NCBI GenBank assembly: GCA_003523255.1
Contig: DPGH01000008.1
Location: 88,048-152,047 of the forward strand
Direction: 5' to 3'
Length of the DNA: 64,000 bases
Source of the DNA: Clostridiales bacterium
GTDB lineage: Bacteria; Bacillota; Clostridia; Christensenellales; Borkfalkiaceae
Positions 1 through 6,768 of this stretch are shown piece by piece. Position numbers and translations under genes: made by a program. A model generated the notes under the pieces. It was not told where the DNA came from, made no database searches, and worked only from the letters and a program-made list of their open reading frames with translations. The stretch's first letter is position 1, and every line of letters starts with the position of its first letter.

Positions 1-54
1 CGCTTTCGTTTTTTACGGCGGCGTGTTACAATAAAACGGAACAAATAGATTATA

Positions 55-92
55 CGAAGGTTTTCGGACAACACTTCGGCAAAAAAACCGAA
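55..92 (+). promoter_or_regulatory. preQ1-I riboswitch aptamer
   Basis: This compact H-type pseudoknot matches the preQ1 class I aptamer. P1 is CGAAG (55-59) with CTTCG (74-78). L1 is U-rich, P2 pairs CGG (65-67) with CCG (88-90), and the A-rich L3 tail (81-87) precedes the P2 3' strand. It senses the queuosine precursor preQ1 and sits directly upstream of a QueT-family transporter, the expected target. A weak upstream -10 (TACAAT, 27-32) would start transcription a few bases before it. Confidence 0.85.
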
Positions 93-97
93 CGGAT

Positions 98-150
98 GCG
101 CGCGACACTCGCGCGCGGGTAAAACTCTTTTCCGTTCGGAAAGGAGTTTT
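98..150 (+). promoter_or_regulatory. expression platform of the preQ1 switch (Shine-Dalgarno-masking hairpin)
   Basis: Two hairpins follow the aptamer. The first is GCGCGCG (98-104) with CGCGCGC (110-116). The second pairs AAAACTCTTTTCC (121-133) with GGAAAGGAGTTTT (138-150), with one G-U pair. The second stem buries the queT Shine-Dalgarno AAGGAG and runs into TTTTATTT just before the ATG, so it could block initiation or terminate transcription. How aptamer folding is coupled to it is inferred. Confidence 0.65.
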
Positions 151-154
151 ATTT

Positions 155-661
155 ATGAAAAAAACCGTTACCGCATCGCTTGCGAGGGCGGGAATTATAG
201 CGGGACTTTACGTGGCTCTCGGCGTTATAACTCTGCCGGTGATGAGCGGGGCGATACAGTTCCGCGCGTCGGAAGGGCTGTGTCTGTTGCCGCTCGTTAT
301 GCCGGAAAGCGTTATAGGTTTGTTTATCGGCTGTTTGCTTTCAAACGTTATATCGGGTTGCGCCGTTTACGACGTGATTTTAGGTAGCCTTATAACGCTC
401 GTTTCCGCCGTTTGTACTCTCGCGATAGGCAAAACCGCGCTTAAACCGGGCGTTAAAATAATAACGGGCGGATTATTTCCGGTAATTTTCAACGCGTTGT
501 TTTTGCCGCTTATATGGCTTTTATGCTACGGCACGACCGAGTACGCCTATTATTTAGAAGTTTGTTTTCTGCTCGTAAGTCAAAGCGTTTCGGTTTACGG
601 GGTCGGCGCGGGCGTTTTGGCGGCGCATCGCGCGGTTTATAAAAAAAATAAAAGCGAATAG
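155..661 (+). CDS. queT: QueT-type queuosine precursor transporter (ECF S component)
   Basis: This 168-residue, very hydrophobic protein has about five or six membrane segments and the QueT-family start ARAGIIAGLYVAL followed by the AIQFRASEGLCLLP stretch. It is predicted to be the substrate-binding S subunit of an energy-coupling-factor importer for a queuosine precursor. It has no ATPase of its own and would borrow the EcfA-EcfA-EcfT module encoded just downstream. The start is fixed by AAGGAG 9 nt upstream. The preQ1 riboswitch in the leader agrees independently with the substrate. Confidence 0.88.
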   Translation: MKKTVTASLARAGIIAGLYVALGVITLPVMSGAIQFRASEGLCLLPLVMPESVIGLFIGCLLSNVISGCAVYDVILGSLITLVSAVCTLAIGKTALKPGVKIITGGLFPVIFNALFLPLIWLLCYGTTEYAYYLEVCFLLVSQSVSVYGVGAGVLAAHRAVYKKNKSE

Positions 662-704
662 TCTTGCCGCGAGCGGCGCATACTTTCTCTAAAGGGGGAA
701 AAGT

Positions 705-920
705 ATGAAGATAACAACCGTAATCGCTTATTGTCTGGTTCTTATCGGCGCGCTCGTTTGGGGGCTTATCGGGATATTCGATTTTAATCTCGTTGCCCTT
801 ATATTCGGCGAAGGCTCCGCCGCGCTCGTATCGAGAATAATTTATTCGCTCGTCGGCGTTTCCGCGCTGTGGCTGATTTTCTTCTGGGCGGTTTATAATC
901 CGTTCAGGGTAATAGACTAA
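705..920 (+). CDS. DUF378 family small membrane protein
   Basis: This 71-residue protein has two hydrophobic helices. The first carries VLIGALVWGLIGIFDFNLVA and the second the SLVGVSALW segment, the signature arrangement of DUF378. Its function is unknown. The Shine-Dalgarno AAAGGGGG (691-698) is strong. CATACTTTC (679-687) can pair with GAAAAGTATG (698-707), which would hold the start codon in a stem and leave the Shine-Dalgarno in the loop. It lies 43 nt after queT with no clear promoter, so it may be cotranscribed. Confidence 0.8.
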   Translation: MKITTVIAYCLVLIGALVWGLIGIFDFNLVALIFGEGSAALVSRIIYSLVGVSALWLIFFWAVYNPFRVID

Positions 921-934
921 GCAAAATTTTGCGG

Positions 935-970
935 AAAGGGTCGCGGGCGTGTGCCGCGGCTCTTTTCGTT
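935..970 (+). terminator. intrinsic terminator after the DUF378 gene
   Basis: AAAGGGTCGCGG (935-946) pairs with CCGCGGCTCTTT (954-965) around a GCGTGTG loop, with two wobble pairs, and is followed by TCGTTTT. It ends the queT-DUF378 unit before the ECF operon. Confidence 0.75.
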
Positions 971-1005
971 TTAAATAAACAAAAATTTTTCGGTAAGGTG
1001 ATTAA

Positions 1006-1836
1006 ATGCCTGTTTTGCAACTTGAAAACGTAAGTTATTCTTACGACAAAAAAAACAAAGCGGTTTCGGGCGTGTCCTTTTCGGTGGAAAAGGGCGAATA
1101 CGTCGCGATAATCGGGCATAACGGCAGCGGCAAGTCTACGCTGTCAAGGCTTTTTAACGGACTTATCTCGCCGGACGAAGGCACCGTTTCCGTCTGCGGC
1201 GAAAAACTTACGGACAAGCAAAGCGTGTTAAACGCAAGGCGCAAAGTAGGCGTCGTTTTTCAAAACCCGGACAATCAACTCGTCGCGTCTATTGTAGAGG
1301 ACGACGTGGCTTTCGGGCCCGAAAACCTCGGCATAAGCCGTGCGGAAACGGGCGAGCGTATAGACTACGCGCTTAAAGCCGTGGGTATGGAGGACTTTCG
1401 GCACGCCTCGCCGGAGCGACTCTCCGGCGGACAAAAACAACGCGTGGCGATAGCCGGCGTACTTGCTTTAAAACCCGAAATACTCGTGTTAGACGAATCG
1501 ACTTCTATGCTCGACCCCGAGGGCAGAAAAGAAGTTTTAAGCGCGGTAAAAAATTTAAACGCCGCGGGCGTTACCGTAATCGCCGTAACGCATTATATGG
1601 AAGAGGCTATCGTCGCGGACAGGGTGATAGTTTTAACGGGGGGCAAAATAGTTAAAAGCGGAAGCCCGAAAGAGGTTTTCGGCGACAGAAAATTTTTAAA
1701 AGACAACGGACTCGAAACCACGCTTTCCGCATATATCGCGGATAAACTGCGAGAAAAAGGCATACCCGTGGCGGCGGGCGTTTTAACCGAAAACGAACTT
1801 ACGGAGGAATTATGCAGATTAACGCGAAAGAACTGA
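1006..1836 (+). CDS. ecfA1: ECF transporter ATPase EcfA1
   Basis: This 276-residue ABC ATPase of the energy-coupling-factor type has Walker A GHNGSGKST, Q-loop VFQNPDNQ (the ECF/Cbi form), signature LSGGQKQR, Walker B ILVLDEST and the H-loop histidine in AVTH. ECF ATPases commonly have DES in Walker B, as here. It is the first gene of the module ecfA1-ecfA2-ecfT and ends 25 bases inside ecfA2, so translation is coupled. It powers vitamin and nucleobase uptake through interchangeable S components such as the QueT, RibU and ThiT proteins of this window. Confidence 0.93.
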   Translation: MPVLQLENVSYSYDKKNKAVSGVSFSVEKGEYVAIIGHNGSGKSTLSRLFNGLISPDEGTVSVCGEKLTDKQSVLNARRKVGVVFQNPDNQLVASIVEDDVAFGPENLGISRAETGERIDYALKAVGMEDFRHASPERLSGGQKQRVAIAGVLALKPEILVLDESTSMLDPEGRKEVLSAVKNLNAAGVTVIAVTHYMEEAIVADRVIVLTGGKIVKSGSPKEVFGDRKFLKDNGLETTLSAYIADKLREKGIPVAAGVLTENELTEELCRLTRKN

Positions 1837-2690
1837 TATATTCTTACGGCAAAACTTCGTCGGGCAGGGTAAACGCGCTTTCCGGCGTAAACCTCGAAAT
1901 AGCGAGCGGCGAGTTTTGCGGAATTATAGGCGAAACGGGTTCGGGTAAATCCACGTTCGTACAACACCTTAACGGACTTTTGCGCGTTAAAAAAAATTGC
2001 GGCGCGCTTACCGTGGGCGAATTCGATTTGACGAGCAAAAAGTGCGACCTTAAAAAGTTACGCGCGCGCGCCGGCATGGTTTTTCAGTACCCCGAGTATC
2101 AATTGTTTGCCGAAACGGTTGAGGAGGACGTTGCTTTCGGCGTAAAAAACTTTATGCCGGACAAAACCGAAAAAGAGAGAGCAGAACTCGTCGAAAAGGC
2201 TTTGAATATGGTAGGGCTTGATTATAACGAGTATGCAAAGCGTTCTCCGTTCGACTTGTCGGGCGGACAAAAACGCCGCGCGGCGATAGCGGGCGTTATC
2301 GTTACCAAGCCCGAAATTTTAATTTTAGACGAACCCGTTGCGGGGCTTGACCCTGCGGGAAAGCGTGATTTCGTCGCGCTGCTTAAAAAATTGCACGCGG
2401 ACTTTGTAAAAACGATTATAGTCGTTTCGCATGATATGGACTTTATTGCGGAAAACTGTTCCGCGGTCGCTGTTTTTAAGGACGGCAAAGTATCTTTTTA
2501 CGGCACGCCGAAAGAAACTTTTTTATCGGGAGAGGCGAAAAAAGCGGGGCTCGGCGATACGGTGATTACCCGCCTTACCGAAAGTCTTAAAGCGGCGGGC
2601 GCAGACGTTGAAAGCGACCTTACCGCCGCGGACTTTATAGAAAAATTCGCCGCGTTTTACTTTAACGATAAAGGGGGTAACGCGTTATGA
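1812..2690 (+). CDS. ecfA2: ECF transporter ATPase EcfA2
   Basis: This 292-residue second ECF ATPase has Walker A GETGSGKST, Q-loop VFQYPEYQLF, signature LSGGQKRR, Walker B ILILDEPVAGLDP and the switch histidine in VVSHD. The FQYPEYQ/DEPVAGLD combination distinguishes EcfA2 (EcfA') from EcfA1. It overlaps ecfA1 at the front and the ecfT start codon at the back (ATGA), consistent with stoichiometric assembly of an A1-A2-T complex at the inner face of the membrane. Confidence 0.93.
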   Translation: MQINAKELIYSYGKTSSGRVNALSGVNLEIASGEFCGIIGETGSGKSTFVQHLNGLLRVKKNCGALTVGEFDLTSKKCDLKKLRARAGMVFQYPEYQLFAETVEEDVAFGVKNFMPDKTEKERAELVEKALNMVGLDYNEYAKRSPFDLSGGQKRRAAIAGVIVTKPEILILDEPVAGLDPAGKRDFVALLKKLHADFVKTIIVVSHDMDFIAENCSAVAVFKDGKVSFYGTPKETFLSGEAKKAGLGDTVITRLTESLKAAGADVESDLTAADFIEKFAAFYFNDKGGNAL

Positions 2691-3499
2691 CGGACGTAAC
2701 ATTCGGTCAGTATTATCCCTCAAACTCGTTCGTGCACAAAATGGACGCGCGCTTTAAAATACTCGCGTGCATCGCGTATATAGTGGCGGTGTTTCTCGTT
2801 AAAGCCTATTTCTTTTTGGGGTTTGCAGCATGCCTGTTGTTTGTGATTATAACGGCTATAGTCGGCAAAATACCTTTTTATAAAGTGCTTAAAAGCGTTA
2901 AGGGCATAATATTTTTCGTGCTGTTTTCCGCGGTGCTTCAAGTGCTTTTAAATAAAAGCGGCACGCCTTTATGGGAAGGCGGTTTTATTACGGACGCGGG
3001 TCTTATCTCCGCGGCGTACATTTCGGCGCGCATCGTGCTTATAGTGATAGGCTCGTCAATGCTGACATTTACCACGTCTCCCGTAGAAATTTCAGACGGA
3101 ATAGAAAGTCTGTTAAAACCGCTTAAAATATTCCGTTTTCCCGTGCACGAATTCGCGCTCGTCATGAGTATTGCGTTAAGGTTTATACCTACTCTTCTCG
3201 GCGAAACGCAAAGAATAATAAAAGCGCAAAAAGCGCGCGGCGCGGACTTTGAAAGCGGTAACATTTTTAAACGCGCAAAAGCGCTCGTGCCTGTGCTCGT
3301 GCCGCTTTTAATCAGTTCGTTCCGCCGTGCGGACGAACTTGCCGACGCAATGGACGCGCGCTGTTATTCGGGCAGTAAAAACCGCACCAAATACAAAAAA
3401 CTTAAAATCACGTACAGAGATTTTATAGGGGCGGTTTTCGTTGCGGGGCTTATCGTAGGCGTGGTAATGCTTAACGGCGTTTTGGGGGTAACGGTATGA
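2687..3499 (+). CDS. ecfT: ECF transporter transmembrane subunit EcfT
   Basis: This 270-residue membrane protein begins with the typical EcfT entry YYPSNSFVHKMDARFKI. It carries the two cytoplasmic coupling-helix motifs expected for binding the ATPases: KAQKARGADFE near residue 180 and DAMDARCYSG near residue 225 (A-R-G/A-R-C type). It couples ATP hydrolysis to toppling of the substrate-binding S component. It starts in a 4-base overlap with ecfA2 and overlaps truA by 4 bases. Confidence 0.93.
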   Translation: MTDVTFGQYYPSNSFVHKMDARFKILACIAYIVAVFLVKAYFFLGFAACLLFVIITAIVGKIPFYKVLKSVKGIIFFVLFSAVLQVLLNKSGTPLWEGGFITDAGLISAAYISARIVLIVIGSSMLTFTTSPVEISDGIESLLKPLKIFRFPVHEFALVMSIALRFIPTLLGETQRIIKAQKARGADFESGNIFKRAKALVPVLVPLLISSFRRADELADAMDARCYSGSKNRTKYKKLKITYRDFIGAVFVAGLIVGVVMLNGVLGVTV

Positions 3500-4227
3500 G
3501 GATAAAACTCGTTTTAGCGTACGACGGCACCGATTTTTGCGGCTGGCAAACGCAAAAAAACGGCAAAAGCGTTCAGTCCGCGGTAGAAGCGGCGATTAAA
3601 AGCCTTACCGGAGAATGCGTTAAAGTCGTTGCGAGCGGGCGTACGGACGCGGGCGTGCACGCCGAAGGGCAGACCCTGCACTTCGACACCGATTCAACGA
3701 TTCCGCCCGAAAATTTTTATAAGGCGCTTAACGTATATCTTCCGCCGGAAATACGTGCGGTAAAAAGCGAACGGGCGGCGGAAAATTTTAACGCGAGAAA
3801 AAGCGCGAAAAAAAAGACTTACGAATATAACTTTTACGTGGCGGAGGTTGAAAATCCGCTTAAAGAGCGTTACGCGCTGAATATTCGCGAACTGCCCGAT
3901 ATACGTAAAATGCAACGTGCGGCGAATTTGTTCGTCGGCGAAAAGGACTTTAAGGCGTTTTGCGCAACGGGCAGTTCGGTACAAACGACCGTGCGCACCA
4001 TATACAAGGTCAAGGTAGCAAAAACCGAAAGCGGCTTTAAAATAGCGGTAACGGGCGGCGGCTTTTTATACAATATGGTAAGAATAATCGCGGGTACGCT
4101 GCTTTCCGTGGGGCAAAACAAACTTACCGAAGCGGACGTAATTACCGCGTTTACCGCGGGGGACAGAAAGTACGCGGGCAAAACCCTGCCGGCAAAAGGG
4201 CTTACGCTTAAAAGCGTGCGGTATTAA
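3496..4227 (+). CDS. truA: tRNA pseudouridine(38-40) synthase TruA
   Basis: This 243-residue TruA makes pseudouridine in the anticodon stem-loop of tRNAs. It shows the N-terminal YDGTDFCGWQ motif and the catalytic-aspartate motif GRTDAGVHA near residue 50. Near the C terminus it has GGGFLYNMVRIIAGTLL. Length is normal. It is the last gene of the ecf operon (ATGA overlap with ecfT), a gene order often seen in Firmicutes where the ecf module sits next to ribosomal genes and truA-rplM-rpsI. Here rplM-rpsI do follow, but behind their own promoter. Confidence 0.95.
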   Translation: MRIKLVLAYDGTDFCGWQTQKNGKSVQSAVEAAIKSLTGECVKVVASGRTDAGVHAEGQTLHFDTDSTIPPENFYKALNVYLPPEIRAVKSERAAENFNARKSAKKKTYEYNFYVAEVENPLKERYALNIRELPDIRKMQRAANLFVGEKDFKAFCATGSSVQTTVRTIYKVKVAKTESGFKIAVTGGGFLYNMVRIIAGTLLSVGQNKLTEADVITAFTAGDRKYAGKTLPAKGLTLKSVRY

Positions 4228-4347
4228 AATTAATTTTATCCGCGAACGCTTTTAGGGATAGGCGCGGCGGTAAAACACAATATATAGTCCCGCATGGCAA
4301 TTAGCGGCAAAAATCGCTTTAAAAATGCAAAAAAGCGTTAAAAACGC

Positions 4348-4380
4348 TTGACTTATGCCTTTAAAATCATTTAATATAAT
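4348..4380 (+). promoter_or_regulatory. promoter of rplM-rpsI
   Basis: There is a -35 TTGACT at 4348-4353 and a -10 TAATAT at 4372-4377 with an 18-bp spacer, overlapping TATAAT at 4375-4380. AAGCGTT/AACGCTT (4333-4349) forms a hairpin overlapping the -35. The 120 bases between truA and this promoter hold nothing else I can identify. Confidence 0.65.
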
Positions 4381-4399
4381 TAGGCGTTTATAAGGCGAA

Positions 4400-4453
4400 A
4401 TGCGGCGCGGATTAGCCCTCCGTGCGACAAAGGACGTTCGTGAGTCCCTGCAT
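4400..4453 (+). promoter_or_regulatory. candidate L13 autoregulatory leader
   Basis: The 5' UTR of rplM folds as a small three-way junction. P1 is ATGC (4400-4403) with GCAT (4450-4453). P2 is GCGCGGA (4405-4411) with TCCGTGC (4419-4425, one wobble). P3 is GGAC (4432-4435) with GTCC (4444-4447). Its position matches the ribosomal L13 leader family known in Firmicutes, which mediates feedback by the protein. Assignment rests on position and foldability, not on a covariance-model match. Confidence 0.5.
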
Positions 4454-4495
4454 AGCCGTTATATATACAACAGATTTTTAAGGAGAAAACCAAAC

Positions 4496-4927
4496 ATGAA
4501 GACTTATATGGCTCATGCGAACGACGTGGAAAGAAAGTGGTACGTCGTAGACGCGGCGGGGCTTCCGCTCGGTCGTCTTGCGTCCAAGGTTGCGGCGATA
4601 CTTCGCGGCAAAAACAAACCCGTTTTCACCCCTAACGTCGACACGGGCGATTTCGTTATCGTGGTTAATACCGACAAGGTAGTTTTAACCGGCAGAAAAC
4701 TCGAAAAGAAATTTTACAAATATCACACGGGGCACATCGGCGGTCTTAAAGAAATACAGTACAAGACCCTTATGGAAACCAAGTCCGACTTCGCCGTATA
4801 CGAAGCGGTCAGAAGAATGCTTCCCAAAAACAGTTTAGGTCGCGATATGATTAAAAAACTTAAAGTGTTTAAGGGACCCGAACATAATCATCAGGCGCAA
4901 AAACCCGAAGCGCTTAAACTCTTTTAA
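4496..4927 (+). CDS. rplM: 50S ribosomal protein L13
   Basis: This 143-residue L13 has the family landmarks WYVVDAAGLPLGRLAS, DFVIVVN and GHIGGLK, and ends in the HNHQAQKPE segment. The reading frame is open further upstream, but the start is placed at the ATG after AAGGAG (4480-4485), which gives the canonical MKTYMA beginning and leaves the structured leader untranslated. It is cotranscribed with rpsI, 20 nt downstream, the near-universal L13-S9 pair. Confidence 0.97.
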   Translation: MKTYMAHANDVERKWYVVDAAGLPLGRLASKVAAILRGKNKPVFTPNVDTGDFVIVVNTDKVVLTGRKLEKKFYKYHTGHIGGLKEIQYKTLMETKSDFAVYEAVRRMLPKNSLGRDMIKKLKVFKGPEHNHQAQKPEALKLF

Positions 4928-4947
4928 GGAGATAAAGGAGAAAAGTT

Positions 4948-5361
4948 ATGGCAAAAGCAACCACTAAAAAGAAAGTACAGTACTGGGGCACCGGCAGACG
5001 TAAAAAAGCCATCGCGAGAGTACGTCTTATCCCCGCGGGCGACGGCGTTATAACCGTCAACGGCAAATCTTTGGACGAATACTTCGGGCTCGATACCCTT
5101 AAATTCATCGTTCGTCAGCCTATCGAACTCCTTGGCGTTTCCGCTAAATACGACGTTATCGTAAGCGTTGTGGGCGGCGGTCTTACGGGTCAGGCAGGCG
5201 CAATCAGACACGGCATTTCCCGCGCGCTGTTAGAAGCTGAACCCGATTCGAGAGCGGCTCTCAAAAAAGAAGGTTTCTTAACGAGAGACTCCAGAATGAA
5301 GGAAAGAAAGAAATACGGCTTAAAGAAAGCGAGAAGAGCACCCCAGTTCTCCAAGAGATAA
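4948..5361 (+). CDS. rpsI: 30S ribosomal protein S9
   Basis: This 137-residue S9 has YWGTGRRKKAIARVRL at the N terminus, GGGLTGQAGAIRHGISRALL in the middle and the invariant C-terminal tail ending QFSKR, which reaches into the P site. A Shine-Dalgarno (AAGGAG) precedes the ATG. It is the second gene of the rplM-rpsI unit and is followed by a strong terminator. Confidence 0.97.
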   Translation: MAKATTKKKVQYWGTGRRKKAIARVRLIPAGDGVITVNGKSLDEYFGLDTLKFIVRQPIELLGVSAKYDVIVSVVGGGLTGQAGAIRHGISRALLEAEPDSRAALKKEGFLTRDSRMKERKKYGLKKARRAPQFSKR

Positions 5362-5407
5362 TCGGCGGTATCGCTTTACAAAGTTATTTCAGGCAAACTA
5401 TTGCAAA

Positions 5408-5443
5408 AAAAGAGAAGCAAAAATTTTTGCTTCTCTTTTCATT
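5408..5443 (+). terminator. terminator of rplM-rpsI
   Basis: AAAAGAGAAGCAAAAA (5408-5423) is fully complementary to TTTTTGCTTCTCTTTT (5424-5439), giving a GC-cored, A/U-flanked stem that runs straight into CATTTT. It separates the ribosomal operon from the RNA array. Confidence 0.8.
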
Positions 5444-5473
5444 TTAAATATTGCAAAGTAAATTAAAAAAGCC

Positions 5474-5502
5474 TTGCGTAAAAAATAAATTAGTGTTAAA
5501 AT
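5474..5502 (+). promoter_or_regulatory. promoter P1 of the RNA array
   Basis: There is a -35 TTGCGT (5474-5479), a 17-bp spacer and a -10 TAAAAT (5497-5502) with an extended -10 TG (5494-5495). The predicted start at about 5509 is the first base of the first RNA hairpin. The other two units have a promoter of the same sequence and geometry. Confidence 0.8.
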
Positions 5503-5508
5503 TTGAGT

Positions 5509-5665
5509 GTTTAACTAAATTTTAAAGGTTAAACGTATTTTTTCGCGAAAATGTGTTCTCGCTTTAACAGTTTCCTGTTTTCACAACAAAACTTTGTTAA
5601 ACTTTTACTTGGCAGTAAGAGGATACACTGATCGGAGTGCGCCGCAAACGGCGCACTTTATTTTT
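5509..5665 (+). ncRNA. tandem structured RNA, copy 1
   Basis: This is a predicted independent transcript of about 155 nt that I do not recognise. Its 5' hairpin is GTTTAAC (5509-5515) with GTTAAAC (5528-5534). Hairpin P2 is ATTTT/AAAAT (5537-5541, 5548-5552), followed at once by the invariant GTGTTCTC (5553-5560). Hairpin P3 is TTTAACA (5563-5569) with TGTTAAA (5595-5601). P4 is TTAC-TTGGCA-GTAA (5605-5618). The segment GAGGATACAC (5619-5628) can close back on GTGTTCTC. The terminator is GTGCGCCG (5637-5644) with CGGCGCAC (5649-5656) and a U-rich tract. The same order recurs in copies 2 and 3. No convincing open reading frame lies inside. Confidence 0.7.
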
Positions 5666-5693
5666 AAAAAGCTAAGGCATTTTATTAAAACTC

Positions 5694-5722
5694 TTGCGTA
5701 AAAAACAAATTAGTGCTAAAAT
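5694..5722 (+). promoter_or_regulatory. promoter P2 of the RNA array
   Basis: There is a -35 TTGCGT (5694-5699), a 17-bp spacer and a -10 TAAAAT (5717-5722) preceded by TG at 5714-5715. The predicted start is at about 5729. It lies 220 bp from P1. Confidence 0.8.
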
Positions 5723-5728
5723 TTGGGT

Positions 5729-5871
5729 GTTTAACTTGACTAAGGGTTAAACATAATCTTCTGCGAAGATGTGTTCTCGTTTTAACGTTCATTTTTAAAA
5801 AATTGGGAGTTAATTAGCCTATCAGCGAGAGTAACACTATTCGGGGTGCGCCGTAAGCGGCGCACTTTTTT
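5729..5871 (+). ncRNA. tandem structured RNA, copy 2
   Basis: This copy shares the architecture of copy 1 with different stem sequences. The 5' hairpin is GTTTAAC (5729-5735) with GTTAAAC (5746-5752). P2 is ATCTTC (5756-5761) with GAAGAT (5765-5770), which abuts the invariant GTGTTCTC (5771-5778). P3 is TTAAC (5782-5786) with GTTAA (5809-5813). CGAGAGTAACAC (5826-5837) can pair with GTGTTCTCG. The terminator is GTGCGCCG (5846-5853) with CGGCGCAC (5858-5865) and a T run. P2 sequence changes keep the helix, so structure rather than sequence appears conserved. Confidence 0.7.
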
Positions 5872-5905
5872 GTTTTAAAAAGTTAAAGTGTTTTTATTAA
5901 AACCC

Positions 5906-5934
5906 TTGCATTAAAAATAAATTAGTGTTAAAAT
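5906..5934 (+). promoter_or_regulatory. promoter P3 of the RNA array
   Basis: There is a -35 TTGCAT (5906-5911), a 17-bp spacer and a -10 TAAAAT (5929-5934) with TG at 5926-5927. The predicted start is at about 5941. It lies 212 bp from P2. Confidence 0.8.
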
Positions 5935-5940
5935 ATTTTT

Positions 5941-6114
5941 GCCAAGAAAAATTTTTATAGGTTTTAACTTTCCGAAGATTGAGAAAAAATATCCTAGCGG
6001 ATATGTGTTCTCTTTTTTAACAGTTCTCAATATTTGAAGTTAAACTACGTTAAAAATTTACTTGGCGGTAAGAGAGGCACTATTCGGGGTGTGCTCTTAC
6101 GGGCACACTTTTTT
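5941..6114 (+). ncRNA. tandem structured RNA, copy 3
   Basis: This is the longest and most diverged copy. The 5' hairpin of copies 1 and 2 is not clearly kept. P2 is ATATCC (5989-5994) with GGATAT (5999-6004), again abutting GTGTTCTC (6005-6012). P3 is TTTTTAAC (6014-6021) with GTTAAAAA (6049-6056). P4 is TTAC-TTGGCG-GTAA (6058-6071). AAGAGAGGCAC (6070-6080) closes on GTGTTCTCTT. The terminator is GTGTGC (6089-6094) with GCACAC (6103-6108) and a T run. It lies 30 nt before the Shine-Dalgarno-preceded gene at 6145, so read-through of this copy could feed that gene. Confidence 0.65.
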
Positions 6115-6144
6115 AATTTTAAAACAAAAAAAGGAGAAAGTAAA

Positions 6145-6360
6145 ATGGAACACAAAAAGACAACTTACACCCCTGTACCCGCGCTCGATTGCGCAAAAGA
6201 CTATGGGTATACAACCAAAGCTTCTGCAATGGACATAGCGATGGACTTAAAATTTTTGTTAAGAGATTTTTATCTTGCCACGTTTGACGTAAGCGGAGAA
6301 ACCCTTAACATAAATTTTGAAAACGGTCAAAAATTCAAACTGACGGTTAAGGAAGTATAG
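6145..6360 (+). CDS. hypothetical protein, 71 aa
   Basis: This small soluble protein starts MEHKKTTYTPVPALDCAKDY. It has a predicted helical middle (MDIAMDLKFLLRDFYLA) and a C-terminal beta hairpin (LNINFENGQKFKLTVKEV). I do not recognise the family. The start is the ATG after AAGGAG (6131-6136). The frame is open upstream, but that part lies inside structured RNA copy 3. No promoter is visible between the copy-3 terminator and the gene, so expression probably depends on terminator read-through. Confidence 0.6.
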   Translation: MEHKKTTYTPVPALDCAKDYGYTTKASAMDIAMDLKFLLRDFYLATFDVSGETLNINFENGQKFKLTVKEV

Positions 6361-6404
6361 CCTATAGATTAAATCTCATAATTATTTTAAATTACTTATT
6401 TTTT

Positions 6405-6443
6405 GATAAAAGCCCCTGCGGCGTTGCCGTGGGGGCTTTTATC
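6405..6443. terminator. bidirectional terminator between convergent genes
   Basis: GATAAAAGCCCC (6405-6416) pairs with GGGGCTTTTATC (6432-6443), with extra GC pairs inside. A and T runs on both flanks let it serve the 71-aa gene on + and the coat-protein genes on -. Confidence 0.8.
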
Positions 6444-6468
6444 TTTTAAAAGAGGTAAAAGGAAAAAA

Positions 6469-6756
6469 TCAGTTTAAAGTGTTTACGACTTTTGAGAATT
6501 TTGCTTTTTCTTCGATTAGCGCGCTTTCGGGGGCAGAGGTTACCTTTGCGTAGCCGAGTTCGGTCATAAGCATATATACCTTAAACTGGCTGTCCGCCGC
6601 GTCGCCGAAAAGTTTTTCTACCGTCTGTCTGAAGCCTTTGCTTACGCCTTCGGTCAGCGCGGTGGAGTACATTTTTACCGTTTGTTTTTCAACGTTAAGC
6701 ATGTCTTGAAGAGAGTCTTTTTCGTTAAGGGTGGTTTCCGCTTTATAATTGCTCAT
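6469..6756 (-). CDS. CotF-like spore coat protein
   Basis: This 95-residue all-helical protein resembles the Coat_F family, a ferritin-like two-helix unit. Its first helix contains EKDSLQDMLNVEKQTVKMYS and a second long helix covers FRQTVEKLFGDAADSQFKVYMLMTELGY. Members are structural proteins of the endospore coat. AAGGAG precedes the ATG. It lies 12 nt downstream of the second CotF-like gene and forms an operon with it. This is one of few hints in the window that the organism or its ancestor sporulates. Confidence 0.65.
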   Translation of the reverse strand: MSNYKAETTLNEKDSLQDMLNVEKQTVKMYSTALTEGVSKGFRQTVEKLFGDAADSQFKVYMLMTELGYAKVTSAPESALIEEKAKFSKVVNTLN

Positions 6757-6768
6757 TTTTTATTCTCC

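Noticed and set aside
4400..4495. In-frame extension of rplM upstream of 4496
   Set aside because: It overlaps a foldable leader, has no homology to L13, and the ATG at 4496 has a good Shine-Dalgarno.
5474..6114. Tandem units as a CRISPR array or simple DNA repeat
   Set aside because: Units are about 215 bp, diverged in sequence, and keep promoters, hairpins and terminators; there are no short identical repeats with spacers.
5474..6114. Assignment of the triplicated RNA to 6S RNA
   Set aside because: There is no end-to-end closing stem with central bubble; instead there are several short hairpins in a row.
6034..6144. Longer start for the 71-aa gene
   Set aside because: The extra 37 codons lie inside structured RNA copy 3 and across its terminator; AAGGAG supports 6145.
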